In this document: positions 40,022 to 48,806 of the stretch, one piece after another
Position numbering within the stretch: the stretch's first letter is position 1
How the letters are laid out: each line of letters starts with the position of its first letter
Assembly: GCF_015351235.1 (NCBI RefSeq)
Contig: NZ_JADKSJ010000001.1
Location: forward strand, 914,289-978,288
Reading direction: 5' to 3'
DNA: 64,000 bases
Origin: Plantibacter sp. VKM Ac-2880
Lineage (GTDB): Bacteria; Actinomycetota; Actinomycetes; Actinomycetales; Microbacteriaceae
Translations under genes and position numbers: made by a program
The notes under the pieces: model-generated
The model's input: the letters and a program-made list of their open reading frames with translations, nothing else
Told to the model about the DNA's origin: nothing
Database searches by the model: none

Positions 40022-40714
40022 TCAGTCGGCGGGGGTGGCCGGGGGTTGGAGCACGCGCAGCCATTCCTCGGTCTGCGCGACGTGGGCGGAAGCCGCCCCG
40101 GCCGCACCCACCGGGTCGCGGGCGATGATGGCCTCCGTCATCGAGCGATGGCCTCGGTTGCTGACCCGCCGCAGTTCGTCGCCGTCGGGCAGGCTGAAGA
40201 CGTCGTAGGCCCGCGAGCGCGAGCGGAACACCTGCAGGAGTGCCGTCAGGGTAGCGTTGCCGGCGGTCCGAGCGATCAGTTCGTGGAACCGGTGGTCGAG
40301 TTCGCTCGACTCCGTGGGGTCCGTCGTCTCCTCCATCGCCGCGACGAGTGATGCCAGCTCGGCGTGGACCTGCTCGCCGGCGCGGGCGGCCGCTTGCGAG
40401 GCCGCATGGGTCTCGAGGACCCGCCGGAGCTCGTACATCTGCAGCAGGCCGTCGAGGGGGAGAAGGTCGACGGTCAGCGACAGACTGCCGATGATCTCCT
40501 CGGGACGCAGCATCGACACGTAGGTGCCTGATCCGTGGCGTGACTCGATGATGCCGAGCGCCGCGAGCATGCGGACGGCCTCCCGCAACGAGCCACGGGA
40601 CACACCGAGTTCGTCGCACAGCTCGCTCTCCGCAGGGAAGCGCTGACCGGCGACGAGGCGTCCGGAGGCGATCATGTGCCGGAGGCCGTGGAACGCCGTG
40701 TCGACTGCTGACAT
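40022..40714 (-). CDS. GntR-family (FadR subfamily) regulator
   Basis: A 230-residue regulator. The wHTH (about 10-75) has RFPAESELCDELGVSRGSLREAVRMLAALGIIESRHGSGTYV. The FCD domain follows with ELDHRFHELIARTAGNATL, whose Asp/His residues usually bind metal and a carboxylate. The ATG at 40714 has GGGAGGA upstream; the frame is open further but without homology. It is divergent from the PLP enzyme and ABC importer operon and probably represses it through the palindromes at 40790-40916. A TACGAT -10 box (minus strand, 40742-40747) serves the gene itself. Confidence 0.88.
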   Translation of the reverse strand: MSAVDTAFHGLRHMIASGRLVAGQRFPAESELCDELGVSRGSLREAVRMLAALGIIESRHGSGTYVSMLRPEEIIGSLSLTVDLLPLDGLLQMYELRRVLETHAASQAAARAGEQVHAELASLVAAMEETTDPTESSELDHRFHELIARTAGNATLTALLQVFRSRSRAYDVFSLPDGDELRRVSNRGHRSMTEAIIARDPVGAAGAASAHVAQTEEWLRVLQPPATPAD

Positions 40715-40789
40715 GCCGGTCCTCCCAAGGGTCGTCACGCCATCGTAGCGGCCGGGGCGACGCGTGCAGGGGGCACGTGAGTCGACGAG

Positions 40790-40800
40790 ACATCCGATGA
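40790..40800. promoter_or_regulatory. GntR operator candidate 1
   Basis: ACATCCGATGA, one base off the perfect palindrome TCATC-C-GATGA. Centre 31 bp from candidate 2, about three helical turns. Confidence 0.5.
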
Positions 40801-40820
40801 CTGTACGCGTCCGACGTAAG

Positions 40821-40831
40821 TCATCCGATGA
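40821..40831. promoter_or_regulatory. GntR operator candidate 2
   Basis: TCATCCGATGA, a perfect odd palindrome of the kind bound by FadR-subfamily regulators. Confidence 0.6.
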
Positions 40832-40900
40832 ATCACGCCCACAAGTGTGCTTTCGACGAGTTGTAACACGATAGAAACCAAAGTCATCAAACGTGGCCCC

Positions 40901-40916
40901 TATGGTTATCGGACAA
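40901..40916 (+). promoter_or_regulatory. -10 box and overlapping GntR operator candidate 3
   Basis: TATGGT (40901-40906) is a -10 candidate for the downstream operon. It overlaps TTATCGGACAA (40906-40916), an inverted repeat with 4 of 5 pairs matching the TCATCCGATGA sites. Confidence 0.4.
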
Positions 40917-40949
40917 TCCACTGCATAATCGACTCGGAGGAACGTCACT

Positions 40950-42182
40950 GTGGACACTCGCACCATCGCACGGCCAGCGCCGCTCATGCTCGGCGACGGC
41001 CGACCGGCTACGGCCGCGTGGACGCTGGATCCGACCAAGCGCCACATCAACCACGGTTCCTTCGGTGCTGTCCCGATCGTCGCCCAGGACCACCAGCAGG
41101 CGCTCCGCCGCGAGATGGAGGCCGCGCCGCTCACCTGGTTCCCCGCACTCCCCGCGAAAGTCGCCGCAGCGCGCGTCGGCATCGCCGAGTTCCTCGGCGC
41201 ATCGGTCGACCAGCTCGCGATGGTCCCGAACGCCAGCGCCGGCGCCAGCGTCGTCTTCTCCAGCCTCCCGGTGCAGCGCGGCCTGGAGATCGTCGTCACC
41301 GACCACGGCTACGGCGCCGTCACGATGGGTGCGGAGCGCCTCGCACGTCGCTGGGGTGGCACCGTCAGGACCGCGCGGATCCCGCTCGGCGCCGACGCCC
41401 AGGCCGCCCACGACGCCGTGGTCGCCGAGTTCAGCGACCGCACGGCCCTCGTCGTGATGGACCAGATCACCTCGCCGACGGCCCGCCTCCTGCCGGTCCA
41501 GCAGATCGCGGACACCGCCCGTGCCGCCGGGATCCCCACCCTCGTCGACGCCGCCCACGTCCCCGGCCTGTACGCCGATCCGATGCGCGACCTCCACTGC
41601 GACTTCTGGGTCGGCAACCTCCACAAGTTCGGGTGCGCGCCGCGAGGGGCTGCCGTCCTCGTCGCCCGCAGCCCGCTCGCGCAGGAGCTGTACCCCCTCA
41701 TCGACTCCTGGGGCTCGCCGTACCCGTTCCCTGAGCGCTTCGACACCCAGGGCACCGTCGACGTCACGAGCTACCTCGCGGCCGGCACCTCGCTCGGGTT
41801 CATCGAGGACAGCTGGGGCTGGGACGAGGCGCGCACCTACATGACGGAGCTCGCGGACTACGCCGTCGAGGTCGTGTCCGACGCGGTCTCCGCCATCACC
41901 GGCGAGGACAGCCGGGTCGACGTCGGGATGCCCGTCAACGCCCTCCGACTCGTGAAGCTGCCGACGGGTCTCGCGACGACGCACGCCACCGCCGACGGCC
42001 TCCGCGACCGCGTCTCGGCCGAACTCGGTGTCGAAGGGGCGTTCACGAGCCTCGACGGGATCGGCTACGTCCGCCTCTCGACCCACGTCTACAACACCCC
42101 CGAGGACTTCGAGGACTTCGCCGAGCACGCCGTCCCGGTGCTCGCGCGATGGGCCGAGCAGGAGCGCGCGGCCACGAGCTGA
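40950..42182 (+). CDS. PLP-dependent class V aminotransferase-fold protein (isopenicillin N epimerase-like)
   Basis: A 410-residue fold-type I PLP enzyme of the class V group. It has the N-terminal HINHGSFGAVP typical of CefD/isopenicillin N epimerase-like enzymes, the PLP aspartate in TLVDAAHVPG, and the Schiff-base lysine K226 in GNLHKFGCAPRG. GTG start at 40950 with GGAGG 9 bases upstream. It is the first gene of the operon controlled by the divergent GntR protein and is followed 104 bp later by a sugar-type importer. The reaction (epimerase, lyase or desulfurase) cannot be told from sequence; relatives are often misnamed. Confidence 0.85.
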   Translation: MDTRTIARPAPLMLGDGRPATAAWTLDPTKRHINHGSFGAVPIVAQDHQQALRREMEAAPLTWFPALPAKVAAARVGIAEFLGASVDQLAMVPNASAGASVVFSSLPVQRGLEIVVTDHGYGAVTMGAERLARRWGGTVRTARIPLGADAQAAHDAVVAEFSDRTALVVMDQITSPTARLLPVQQIADTARAAGIPTLVDAAHVPGLYADPMRDLHCDFWVGNLHKFGCAPRGAAVLVARSPLAQELYPLIDSWGSPYPFPERFDTQGTVDVTSYLAAGTSLGFIEDSWGWDEARTYMTELADYAVEVVSDAVSAITGEDSRVDVGMPVNALRLVKLPTGLATTHATADGLRDRVSAELGVEGAFTSLDGIGYVRLSTHVYNTPEDFEDFAEHAVPVLARWAEQERAATS

Positions 42183-42286
42183 GCGTCGAGAGCGGCCCCG
42201 CCACATCGTCATACCAGCACCCCACACCGTCACACCAGCACCCCCACACAGCACCCCCACCAGCACCACTCAAAGGAGAAGCGAGC

Positions 42287-43585
42287 ATGAGGAAGTCACG
42301 TGCATCGGCCGCCATCGGCCTGTCCGTCGTCGCCGGCCTCGCCCTGTCGGCCTGCGCCGGCGGAGCGAGCGACGGCACCGTCACCCTGCAGATGGTCGAG
42401 AGTCTGACCAACCCCGCCCGGACCGAGGTCCTGAAGACGCTCATCGCGGACTTCGAGGCCGAGAACCCGAAGATCAAGGTCGAGCTCATCTCGCCGCCGA
42501 CCGATCAGGCCGACCAGAAGATCACCCAGATGCTGCAGTCCGGCTCCGGGGTCGACGTGCTCGAGGTCCGCGACATCACCGTCGGCCCGTTCTCCACCAA
42601 CGGCTGGCTCGCCGACATGGACAGCGAGCTGAAGGACTGGAAGGGCTGGGACGACCTCACCGACAACGCGACGAAGTACGCGAAGGGTGAGGACGGCAAG
42701 GTCTGGTACGTGCCCTACGGCTTCTACGGCCTCAGCCTCTTCTACCGCACCGACCTCGTGAAGGAGGCCGGATTCGACGGCCCGCCCGCGAGCTGGGAGG
42801 ACCTCCTCGAGCAGGCGTCGGCCATCCAGGACCCCTCGAAGAACCAGTTCGGCTACGCCTTCCGCGGCGGCACCAACGCCAACAGCAACGTCGTCGCCGC
42901 GATCGAGGCCTACGTCGCCGACGACCTCGACACGGAGAACGCGTTCAAGCTGACCAACGGCGACACGATCTTCTCCGCACCGGAGGCGCTGGACGCGGTC
43001 AACACCTACTTCGACCTCTTCAAGGAGGCTTCGCCGCCGTCGTCCGTCGCGTGGGGCTACCCCGAGATGGTCGAGGGCTTCTCGAACGGCTCGACCGCAT
43101 TCCTGCTGCAGGACCCCGAGGTCATCGCGACCGTCGAACAGTCCGAGGCGATCACGGCCGAGCAGTGGAGCACGGCGCCGCTGCTGACCGGACCGACCGG
43201 CAAGGCCGCGCAGCCCATGGCGACCGCGGGCTGGGGCACGGCGGCGTCGAGTGAGCACAAGGCGGAGGCGGCGAAGCTCATCGAGTTCCTGTCCGAGGAC
43301 AAGCAGGCGACGACGTTCGCCCAGGAGAACAGCCTCGTCCCGATCGTGAAGAGCGCCGCCGAGAGCGACTTCTACAAGACCGGTCCGTGGGCCAGCTACG
43401 TCACGATGAACGAGAACCCGGACACCTACCTGAGCGTCACGCAGCCGCGCGGCTCCTCCTGGTGGACCGAATGGATCCAGAAGTCCGACTCCGAGATCCA
43501 GCAGGTCCTCATCGGCCAGCTGACGCCGGAGAAGCTCCTCGCGGGCTGGGACGAGTACTGGACCGAGAAGTGGAAGAGCGAGTAA
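42287..43585 (+). CDS. ABC transporter substrate-binding lipoprotein (carbohydrate family 1)
   Basis: A 432-residue binding protein, lipobox LSAC. The mature part has the family-1 layout: VTLQMVESLTNPARTEVLKTLIADFEAENPKIKVEL, then DVLEVRDITVGPFSTNGWLADM, then KVWYVPYGFYGLSLFYRTDLVKEAGFDGPPASWEDLLE. AAAGGAG precedes the ATG by 8 bases. The 104-bp spacer before it is C-rich with repeats of ACCAGCACCCC. It serves the permeases that follow. The presence of a PLP enzyme rather than glycosidases suggests an amino sugar or amino acid derivative, but this is inference. Confidence 0.88.
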   Translation: MRKSRASAAIGLSVVAGLALSACAGGASDGTVTLQMVESLTNPARTEVLKTLIADFEAENPKIKVELISPPTDQADQKITQMLQSGSGVDVLEVRDITVGPFSTNGWLADMDSELKDWKGWDDLTDNATKYAKGEDGKVWYVPYGFYGLSLFYRTDLVKEAGFDGPPASWEDLLEQASAIQDPSKNQFGYAFRGGTNANSNVVAAIEAYVADDLDTENAFKLTNGDTIFSAPEALDAVNTYFDLFKEASPPSSVAWGYPEMVEGFSNGSTAFLLQDPEVIATVEQSEAITAEQWSTAPLLTGPTGKAAQPMATAGWGTAASSEHKAEAAKLIEFLSEDKQATTFAQENSLVPIVKSAAESDFYKTGPWASYVTMNENPDTYLSVTQPRGSSWWTEWIQKSDSEIQQVLIGQLTPEKLLAGWDEYWTEKWKSE

Positions 43586-43591
43586 CCGTCC

Positions 43592-44572
43592 ATGACGACC
43601 ACCACTGACGAAGCGGGTCGCAGGCAGCAGCCTGCGACCCCGACACCCCCGGCCGGTCCGTCCAGGACCGCCGGCGGGCGTCGGCGGCGCACCTTCACGG
43701 TGCGCCGCGGCTTCGGCCTCCTCGCGTTCCTCGCGCCGGCGTTCATCTTCGTTGCGATCTTCATCTACTACCCGATGATCGCCGGCTCCCAGATGGCGTT
43801 CCGCAACTGGAACCTCGCCAACCTCACGGACACGTCCTGGGTCGGTTTCGCGAACTTCCTGGCGGTGTTCGCCGACCCCGCGTTCGGCAAGGTCGTCGCG
43901 AACACCGTCCTCTGGGTGGTCGCCTCGATCGTCCCGCAGTTCGTCATCGGCTTCGGCATCGCGCTCTGGTTGCGCCGGAAGTTCCGCTTCCGTGGGCTCT
44001 ACCAGGCGATGATCTTCTTCCCGTGGGCGATCTCCGGATTCCTCATCGGCATCCTGTTCCGCTGGATGTTCAACAGCGAGTTCGGTGTCATCAACGACCT
44101 CCTCCAGAAGGTCGGGCTCATCGACACCCCGATCCCGTGGCTCGCGGACCCGAACTCCGCGATGTTCGCCGTGATCGTGGCGAACGTCTGGTACGGCGTC
44201 ACCTTCTTCGCGATCATGATCCTCGCCGCCCTGCAATCGGTGCCCGAGGACCTCTTCGAGGCCGCCGCGCTCGACGGTGCGGGGAAGGCGCGCATGCTCT
44301 TCCAGATCACGATCCCGTACATCCGGACGACGCTCGCCCTCACGGTACTGCTGCGGGTCATCTGGATCTTCAACTTCCCTGACATCATCTACGGCATGAC
44401 GGGTGGCGGTCCGGCGAACCAGACGCACATCCTCACGACCTGGATGATCGCGACCACCCAGCGCGGTGACTACGGCCGGGCTTCCGCGATCGGACTCATC
44501 GTCGTTGCGATCCTGCTCGTCTTCACGGCGTTCTACCTCCTGTCCATTCGCGAGAAGAAGGTGAAGGCATGA
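43592..44572 (+). CDS. Sugar-type ABC permease 1 (MalF/UgpA-like)
   Basis: A 326-residue permease with a Pro/Gly/Arg-rich N terminus and six helices (first: LLAFLAPAFIFVAIFIYYPMI). The EAA loop is VPEDLFEAAALDGAGKARMLFQITIPYI. It begins 6 bp after the binding-protein stop and ends overlapping the next gene by 4 bp. Confidence 0.92.
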   Translation: MTTTTDEAGRRQQPATPTPPAGPSRTAGGRRRRTFTVRRGFGLLAFLAPAFIFVAIFIYYPMIAGSQMAFRNWNLANLTDTSWVGFANFLAVFADPAFGKVVANTVLWVVASIVPQFVIGFGIALWLRRKFRFRGLYQAMIFFPWAISGFLIGILFRWMFNSEFGVINDLLQKVGLIDTPIPWLADPNSAMFAVIVANVWYGVTFFAIMILAALQSVPEDLFEAAALDGAGKARMLFQITIPYIRTTLALTVLLRVIWIFNFPDIIYGMTGGGPANQTHILTTWMIATTQRGDYGRASAIGLIVVAILLVFTAFYLLSIREKKVKA

Positions 44573-45405
44573 TCGACCAGGAGACCCGGACCGCGAAGGT
44601 CGTCAAGTTCCTCTTCCTCGGGCTGTGGCTCGTGATCACGGTGTTCCCGCTGTACTGGATCGTCGTGACCTCGTTCAAGAAGCCGGGGGCGATCTTCTCC
44701 TACCCGCTGACGTACTGGCCGGAGGTGTTCTCGATCGAGAACTACCTGGGCCTGTTCAGCAAGGCGCAGTTCGGCACCTACGTGCTGAACAGCCTCATCG
44801 TCGCGACGGTCGCGGCCGTCGTGGCGACCTTCATCTCGATGCTGTCGGCCTACGTGCTGGCCCGGTTCGAGTTCCGGAGCAAGGGAGCGATCCTCCTCGC
44901 GTTCCTCGCCACCCAGATGATCCCGTCGTTCATCGCGCTGGGGCCCCTGTACCTGCTGATGACGCAGTTGAAGCTCGTCGACAACCGGTTCGGGCTCATC
45001 CTCATCTACATCGCGGTGTGCATCCCGTTCTGCACCGTGATGCTGCGAGGGTTCTTCGAGAACATCCCGGACGCACTCGAGGAGGCGGCCATGATCGACG
45101 GCTGCTCGCGGTTCGGAGCCCTGTTCCGGGTGCTCGTCCCCGTGCTGAAGCCCGGCATCGTGGCGGCGTTCATCTTCAACTTCGTGAACTGTTGGAACGA
45201 GCTGTTCCTCTCGGTGACGCTCATCAACAGCGACGCGAACAAGACGATCCCGACGGCGCTCAACGGCTTCATCACGAGCTACAACATCGACTGGGGCTCC
45301 ATGTCGGCGGCGGCCGTGCTCACGATCATCCCGACGATGGTCCTGTTCGCCTTCGCCAGCCGGTACATCGTGCAGGGCCTGACCTCGGGGGCGGTGAAGG
45401 GCTGA
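44569..45405 (+). CDS. Sugar-type ABC permease 2 (MalG/UgpE-like)
   Basis: A 278-residue permease with six helices; the EAA loop is IPDALEEAAMIDGCSRFGALFRVLVPVLKPG. Last gene of the importer. No ATPase gene is present here, so a shared MsiK/UgpC-type ATPase encoded elsewhere must drive it, a common arrangement in actinobacteria. Confidence 0.92.
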   Translation: MIDQETRTAKVVKFLFLGLWLVITVFPLYWIVVTSFKKPGAIFSYPLTYWPEVFSIENYLGLFSKAQFGTYVLNSLIVATVAAVVATFISMLSAYVLARFEFRSKGAILLAFLATQMIPSFIALGPLYLLMTQLKLVDNRFGLILIYIAVCIPFCTVMLRGFFENIPDALEEAAMIDGCSRFGALFRVLVPVLKPGIVAAFIFNFVNCWNELFLSVTLINSDANKTIPTALNGFITSYNIDWGSMSAAAVLTIIPTMVLFAFASRYIVQGLTSGAVKG

Positions 45406-45478
45406 CGCCTGAGCGAATCGAACCTGGACGCGAGCTGGTAGTTCGACTCTCTAGCGATCTCCAGGTGGATGATGAACC

Positions 45479-46471
45479 ATGTTCGGTTCGAAGCAGACGA
45501 CGAAGTCCCTCCGATACGCCCGCTACGGCGGCCCAGACGTGCTCGAGTTCGTCGAGTCGGAGATGCCGCATCCGCGATGGGGTGAGGTCGTCGTCGACGT
45601 CCTCGCGAGCGGGATCAACCACATCGAGGCCTTCGTCCGCGAGGGGAACCTTGCAGACACGGTCCCGATCGAGTTGCCGACCGGGCAGGGGAGCGACTTC
45701 GCCGGCCTGATCCGTGAGGTCGGCACGGGCGTCACCGGGTGGAAGCGCGGCGACGAGGTGATCGGCCACGCGGTCCGCGGGGCGCATGCCACGCAGGTCG
45801 TGGTCCCGGCGTCGTCGCTCGTCCGCAAGCCCAAGCGCGTGAGCTGGGAGGAGGCGGGCGGTCTCTACCTCGCCGGGCTCACCGCGCTCGAGACCCTCGA
45901 CGGCCTGCACCTGAAGCGCGGTGACACGCTCGTGATCTCCGCTGCTGCCGGCGGTGTCGGGAACATCGAGGCGCAATTGGCGACCTTCGCGGGTGTGCGG
46001 GTGATCGGCACCTGCGGTGAACGGAATCATGACTTCCTCCGCGAACAGGGCGTGAAGCCGGTCGTCTACGGCGACGGGATGGCCGGTCGGATCCGGACCC
46101 TGGCTCCCAACGGCGTGACGGCGTTCATCGACAACTTCGGCCAGGACGGGCAGCAGCTCGCCGCCGAGCTCGGTGTCCCGGCGGAGAAGTACCGGTCGAG
46201 TGAGGACCGGAAGGCGATCGAGCTGGCGGCGCTCGAGCCCGACGAGGAGTTCGCCGCGCACGCCACGAAGCAACTCGAGCGGCTCGCGGAGTACGCGGCC
46301 GACCACGCCTTGAAGGTCGTCGTCTCGGCGTTCTACCCGTTCGACCTCATCATCGACGCCTTCGAGGACCTCGAGCGGCTGCACGCCCGCGGCAAGATCA
46401 TCGTCGGCATGCGACCGGCGAACCCCGACCGCATCGTGAAGCAGCGCGACCTGCACGACGCGAGGCCCTAG
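45479..46471 (+). CDS. Zinc-free MDR oxidoreductase (quinone-oxidoreductase-like)
   Basis: A 330-residue medium-chain reductase without zinc-binding cysteines. Typical of the quinone oxidoreductase branch are the N-terminal SLRYARYGGPDVLEFVE, GQGSDFAGLIREVGTGV, the cofactor loop ISAAAGGVGNIEAQLA and the C-terminal DAFEDLERLHARGKIIVGM. It probably reduces quinones or enones with NADPH. The ATG at 45479 has GGTGGA upstream. It may be independent of the importer, whose stop is 73 bp away. Confidence 0.87.
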   Translation: MFGSKQTTKSLRYARYGGPDVLEFVESEMPHPRWGEVVVDVLASGINHIEAFVREGNLADTVPIELPTGQGSDFAGLIREVGTGVTGWKRGDEVIGHAVRGAHATQVVVPASSLVRKPKRVSWEEAGGLYLAGLTALETLDGLHLKRGDTLVISAAAGGVGNIEAQLATFAGVRVIGTCGERNHDFLREQGVKPVVYGDGMAGRIRTLAPNGVTAFIDNFGQDGQQLAAELGVPAEKYRSSEDRKAIELAALEPDEEFAAHATKQLERLAEYAADHALKVVVSAFYPFDLIIDAFEDLERLHARGKIIVGMRPANPDRIVKQRDLHDARP

Positions 46472-46514
46472 CCTCGGTCGGCGTCCCGGTTGGTTGCCGT
46501 GAAGCCGGTCTCGG

Positions 46515-46655
46515 CTAGTTGAAGATGAAGCCGAGGACGGTAGCCCCTCCGCCGCCGAGGACGAGCGCGACGACGAGCACCCAGGCGACCAGCCGCTGAC
46601 GGCGCTTGCGCTGCTCGCCCCACTCGGCCAGTTCCCGGTCTTCGCCACTGCTCAT
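46515..46655 (-). CDS. 46-aa single-pass membrane protein
   Basis: Short gene beginning MSSGEDRELAEWGEQRKRRQ, charged and cytoplasmic, then one membrane helix (LVAWVLVVALVLGGGGATVLGFIF, about residues 22-45) ending at Asn. A TAGGCT box exactly 6 bases before the ATG matches the leaderless promoters seen elsewhere in the window, strongly supporting expression. It has positive-inside charge distribution. It lies between the quinone reductase gene (convergent) and the YhgE operon end. Function unknown. Confidence 0.7.
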   Translation of the reverse strand: MSSGEDRELAEWGEQRKRRQRLVAWVLVVALVLGGGGATVLGFIFN

Positions 46656-46661
46656 CACCCC

Positions 46662-46667
46662 AGCCTA
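46662..46667 (-). promoter_or_regulatory. -10 box of the 46-aa membrane protein gene
   Basis: Minus-strand TAGGCT, then GGGGTG, then the ATG at 46655. Confidence 0.6.
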
Positions 46668-46691
46668 TCGGCGAGGTGGTTCACCCCGGCA

Positions 46692-48806
46692 TCAGGCGGT
46701 GGCCGGGACGAGCGCTTTGACCGAGGTGGTCCTCACCCGGGCGACCGCGAAGGCCGTCGCGGCGAGTGACCCGAGGAGCCAGAGCACGAGGCCCACCACG
46801 CCGGCCGCCGCTCCCGTGTCGCCGATGGCGATCGCCTGCAGACCGCCGAGCGCTGGGGCGATCGGCAGGAAGGCGAGGAGCTGGTCCAGCACCTGGGGGA
46901 CGGTCGCGATGATCCCGGTCGCCAGGCCGACGATCGCGACGATCATCGAGATGAACCGACCCGCACCGCCGAACAGGGCGTTGAGCGCCTGGTTCGCCGC
47001 GGCGAACGCGAGCCCGGCCAGCACGGCGATCCCGGCGTACGCGGTCCACCCCGCCGGGTCGAGGTCGAGCAGCGGCGCGGTGATCACGGCGACGAGGAGC
47101 CCCTGCAGCATCCCGATCGCACCCGCGGGCACGAAGGCGCCGAGCGCGAGTCGCAGCGAGGAGCGGGTGGAGCCGAACGCCCGCGTCGGCACCGGCCGGA
47201 GCACGAGGAAGCTCGCGAGGGCGCCGAGCCAGAGGGCGAGCACGGCGTAGAAGGGGGCGCTGTTCGTGCCGAACGACACGGTCGCCGAGTCCCCGGCGGA
47301 CACCGGGTCGGCGACGACGTCGGCGAGGTTCTTCCGGTCGTCGCTCGTGTACGTCGGCAGGCTGTCGACGGCGCTCTGCAAGCCGGAGGAGAGGGAGGTG
47401 ATCCCACCGGACAGGGTCCCGGCGCCCGACGCGAGCTGGCTCGACGCGTCGGCGAGCTGGGTGGTGCCCGTGGCCGTCTGGCCGGCGCCGTCGGCGAGCG
47501 CGGACGCACCCGTCTGCAGCTGCGCCGTCCCGGTGGCCGCCTGGGACGCACCGTCGGCGAGCCCGGCCGCACCGGCGGCGATCTGTGCCGCGGCCGTGTT
47601 GAGCTGGGCGATGCCGGCGACGAGGGCCGGCATCTTCGAGGAGAAGGTCGTCGCCCCGGCCGCCAGACCGGCGGCGCCGTCGGCTGCCTGGGCGGTGCGG
47701 TCGGCCAGCGACGCGGTCCCCGGGTAGTCCGTGGGCGCGCCGATCGGCCCGCCGGTCGCGACCGTGGTGGCGAGTCCACTCGCCTTCGCCACGTCAGCGC
47801 AGTAGATCGCGGACGCTCCAGATGCAGCGCAGTCGGCGGTGAGCGTGGCCAGCTGTGCGGCGACGGAGGCCGTGAGCTGCTCGGTGGCCTGGGCGCCGGC
47901 CGACAGCCCCGCCAGCCCGGACGACACCTCACCGGCACCACTCGCGAGTTCCGCCGCTCCAGCGACCAGCCCCGGGTTCTCGGTGCTGCCGTCGCCCTGC
48001 GCCCCGGCGTTCAACGTCGCGGCGCCACTGGCGAGCTGGCTCGCGCCGCCGCTCAGCTGGGTCGCGCCGGAGGACAGCTGCGTCGCGCCGTCGGCCAGCG
48101 CCCCCACCCCGTCGCTCAGCTGCGTCGCACCCGTCGACAGTTGCGTTGCTCCGGTGGCGAGCTGCGTGGTGCCGTTTGCGAGTTGCTGCGCGCCCTGCGC
48201 CAGGGAGAGTCCGCCGACGGAGAGCTGCTCAGCGCCGTCGGCGGCCGTACCGAGCTGGTCGTGGAGGGTGTTGAACCCCACGTAGACGTTCTCGAGGTAG
48301 CTGGTCGTGAGCTGGCGCCCGAGGAGCGAGGCGGCGGTCTGCGTGATGGTCTGGGAGATGGCGTCGTCGACGAGTTTGCTGCGGTCGCTCGTCGTGACGT
48401 CCAGGCGTGCCCGCTCGGCGTCGGCCGCGTCGCCCGAGAAGGAGGTCGCGGCCTTTGAGAAGTTCTCGGGAATCGTGACGACGGCGGTGTAGGACCCGTC
48501 GGCGAGTCCGGCTTTCGCGTCCGAGGCGTCGGTGATGACCCAGGTGTAGTTGGTCTCCTGGTCGCCGTCGACGAGCCCGGCGGACAGCTGTCGACCGAGT
48601 GGCACCGTCTGTCCGTCGACGGTGACCGGCTCGTCCTCGTTGACGATCGCCGCCGTGACCTGGCCGAGGCGCTCCGCCGGGTTCCACAGGGCCCAGACGA
48701 GGCCGCCGGCGATCACGAGGGGTACGAGGATGAGGCCGATGATGGAGACGACCGTGACGCCCTTGCCGGTGCGGGCCCGTTCGAGACGGTTCAGGATGGT
48801 GCTCAT
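46692..48806 (-). CDS. YhgE/Pip-family membrane exporter protein, copy 2
   Basis: A 704-residue YhgE/Pip protein: one N-terminal helix (VVSIIGLILVPLVIAGGLVWALWNP), a large external region, and five or six C-terminal helices. The external region contains two blocks of strict 7-residue repeats (ATGATQLS kind, about residues 200-270 and 400-480) expected to form a long helical stalk. An AIYCADVAKASG segment contributes one of two cysteines of a possible disulfide (TADCAASGASAIYC). It is preceded by an 80-bp duplication that carries a copy of its own start. It is cotranscribed with the MmpL-like gene. Paralogue of 17908-19785. Confidence 0.88.
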   Translation of the reverse strand: MSTILNRLERARTGKGVTVVSIIGLILVPLVIAGGLVWALWNPAERLGQVTAAIVNEDEPVTVDGQTVPLGRQLSAGLVDGDQETNYTWVITDASDAKAGLADGSYTAVVTIPENFSKAATSFSGDAADAERARLDVTTSDRSKLVDDAISQTITQTAASLLGRQLTTSYLENVYVGFNTLHDQLGTAADGAEQLSVGGLSLAQGAQQLANGTTQLATGATQLSTGATQLSDGVGALADGATQLSSGATQLSGGASQLASGAATLNAGAQGDGSTENPGLVAGAAELASGAGEVSSGLAGLSAGAQATEQLTASVAAQLATLTADCAASGASAIYCADVAKASGLATTVATGGPIGAPTDYPGTASLADRTAQAADGAAGLAAGATTFSSKMPALVAGIAQLNTAAAQIAAGAAGLADGASQAATGTAQLQTGASALADGAGQTATGTTQLADASSQLASGAGTLSGGITSLSSGLQSAVDSLPTYTSDDRKNLADVVADPVSAGDSATVSFGTNSAPFYAVLALWLGALASFLVLRPVPTRAFGSTRSSLRLALGAFVPAGAIGMLQGLLVAVITAPLLDLDPAGWTAYAGIAVLAGLAFAAANQALNALFGGAGRFISMIVAIVGLATGIIATVPQVLDQLLAFLPIAPALGGLQAIAIGDTGAAAGVVGLVLWLLGSLAATAFAVARVRTTSVKALVPATA

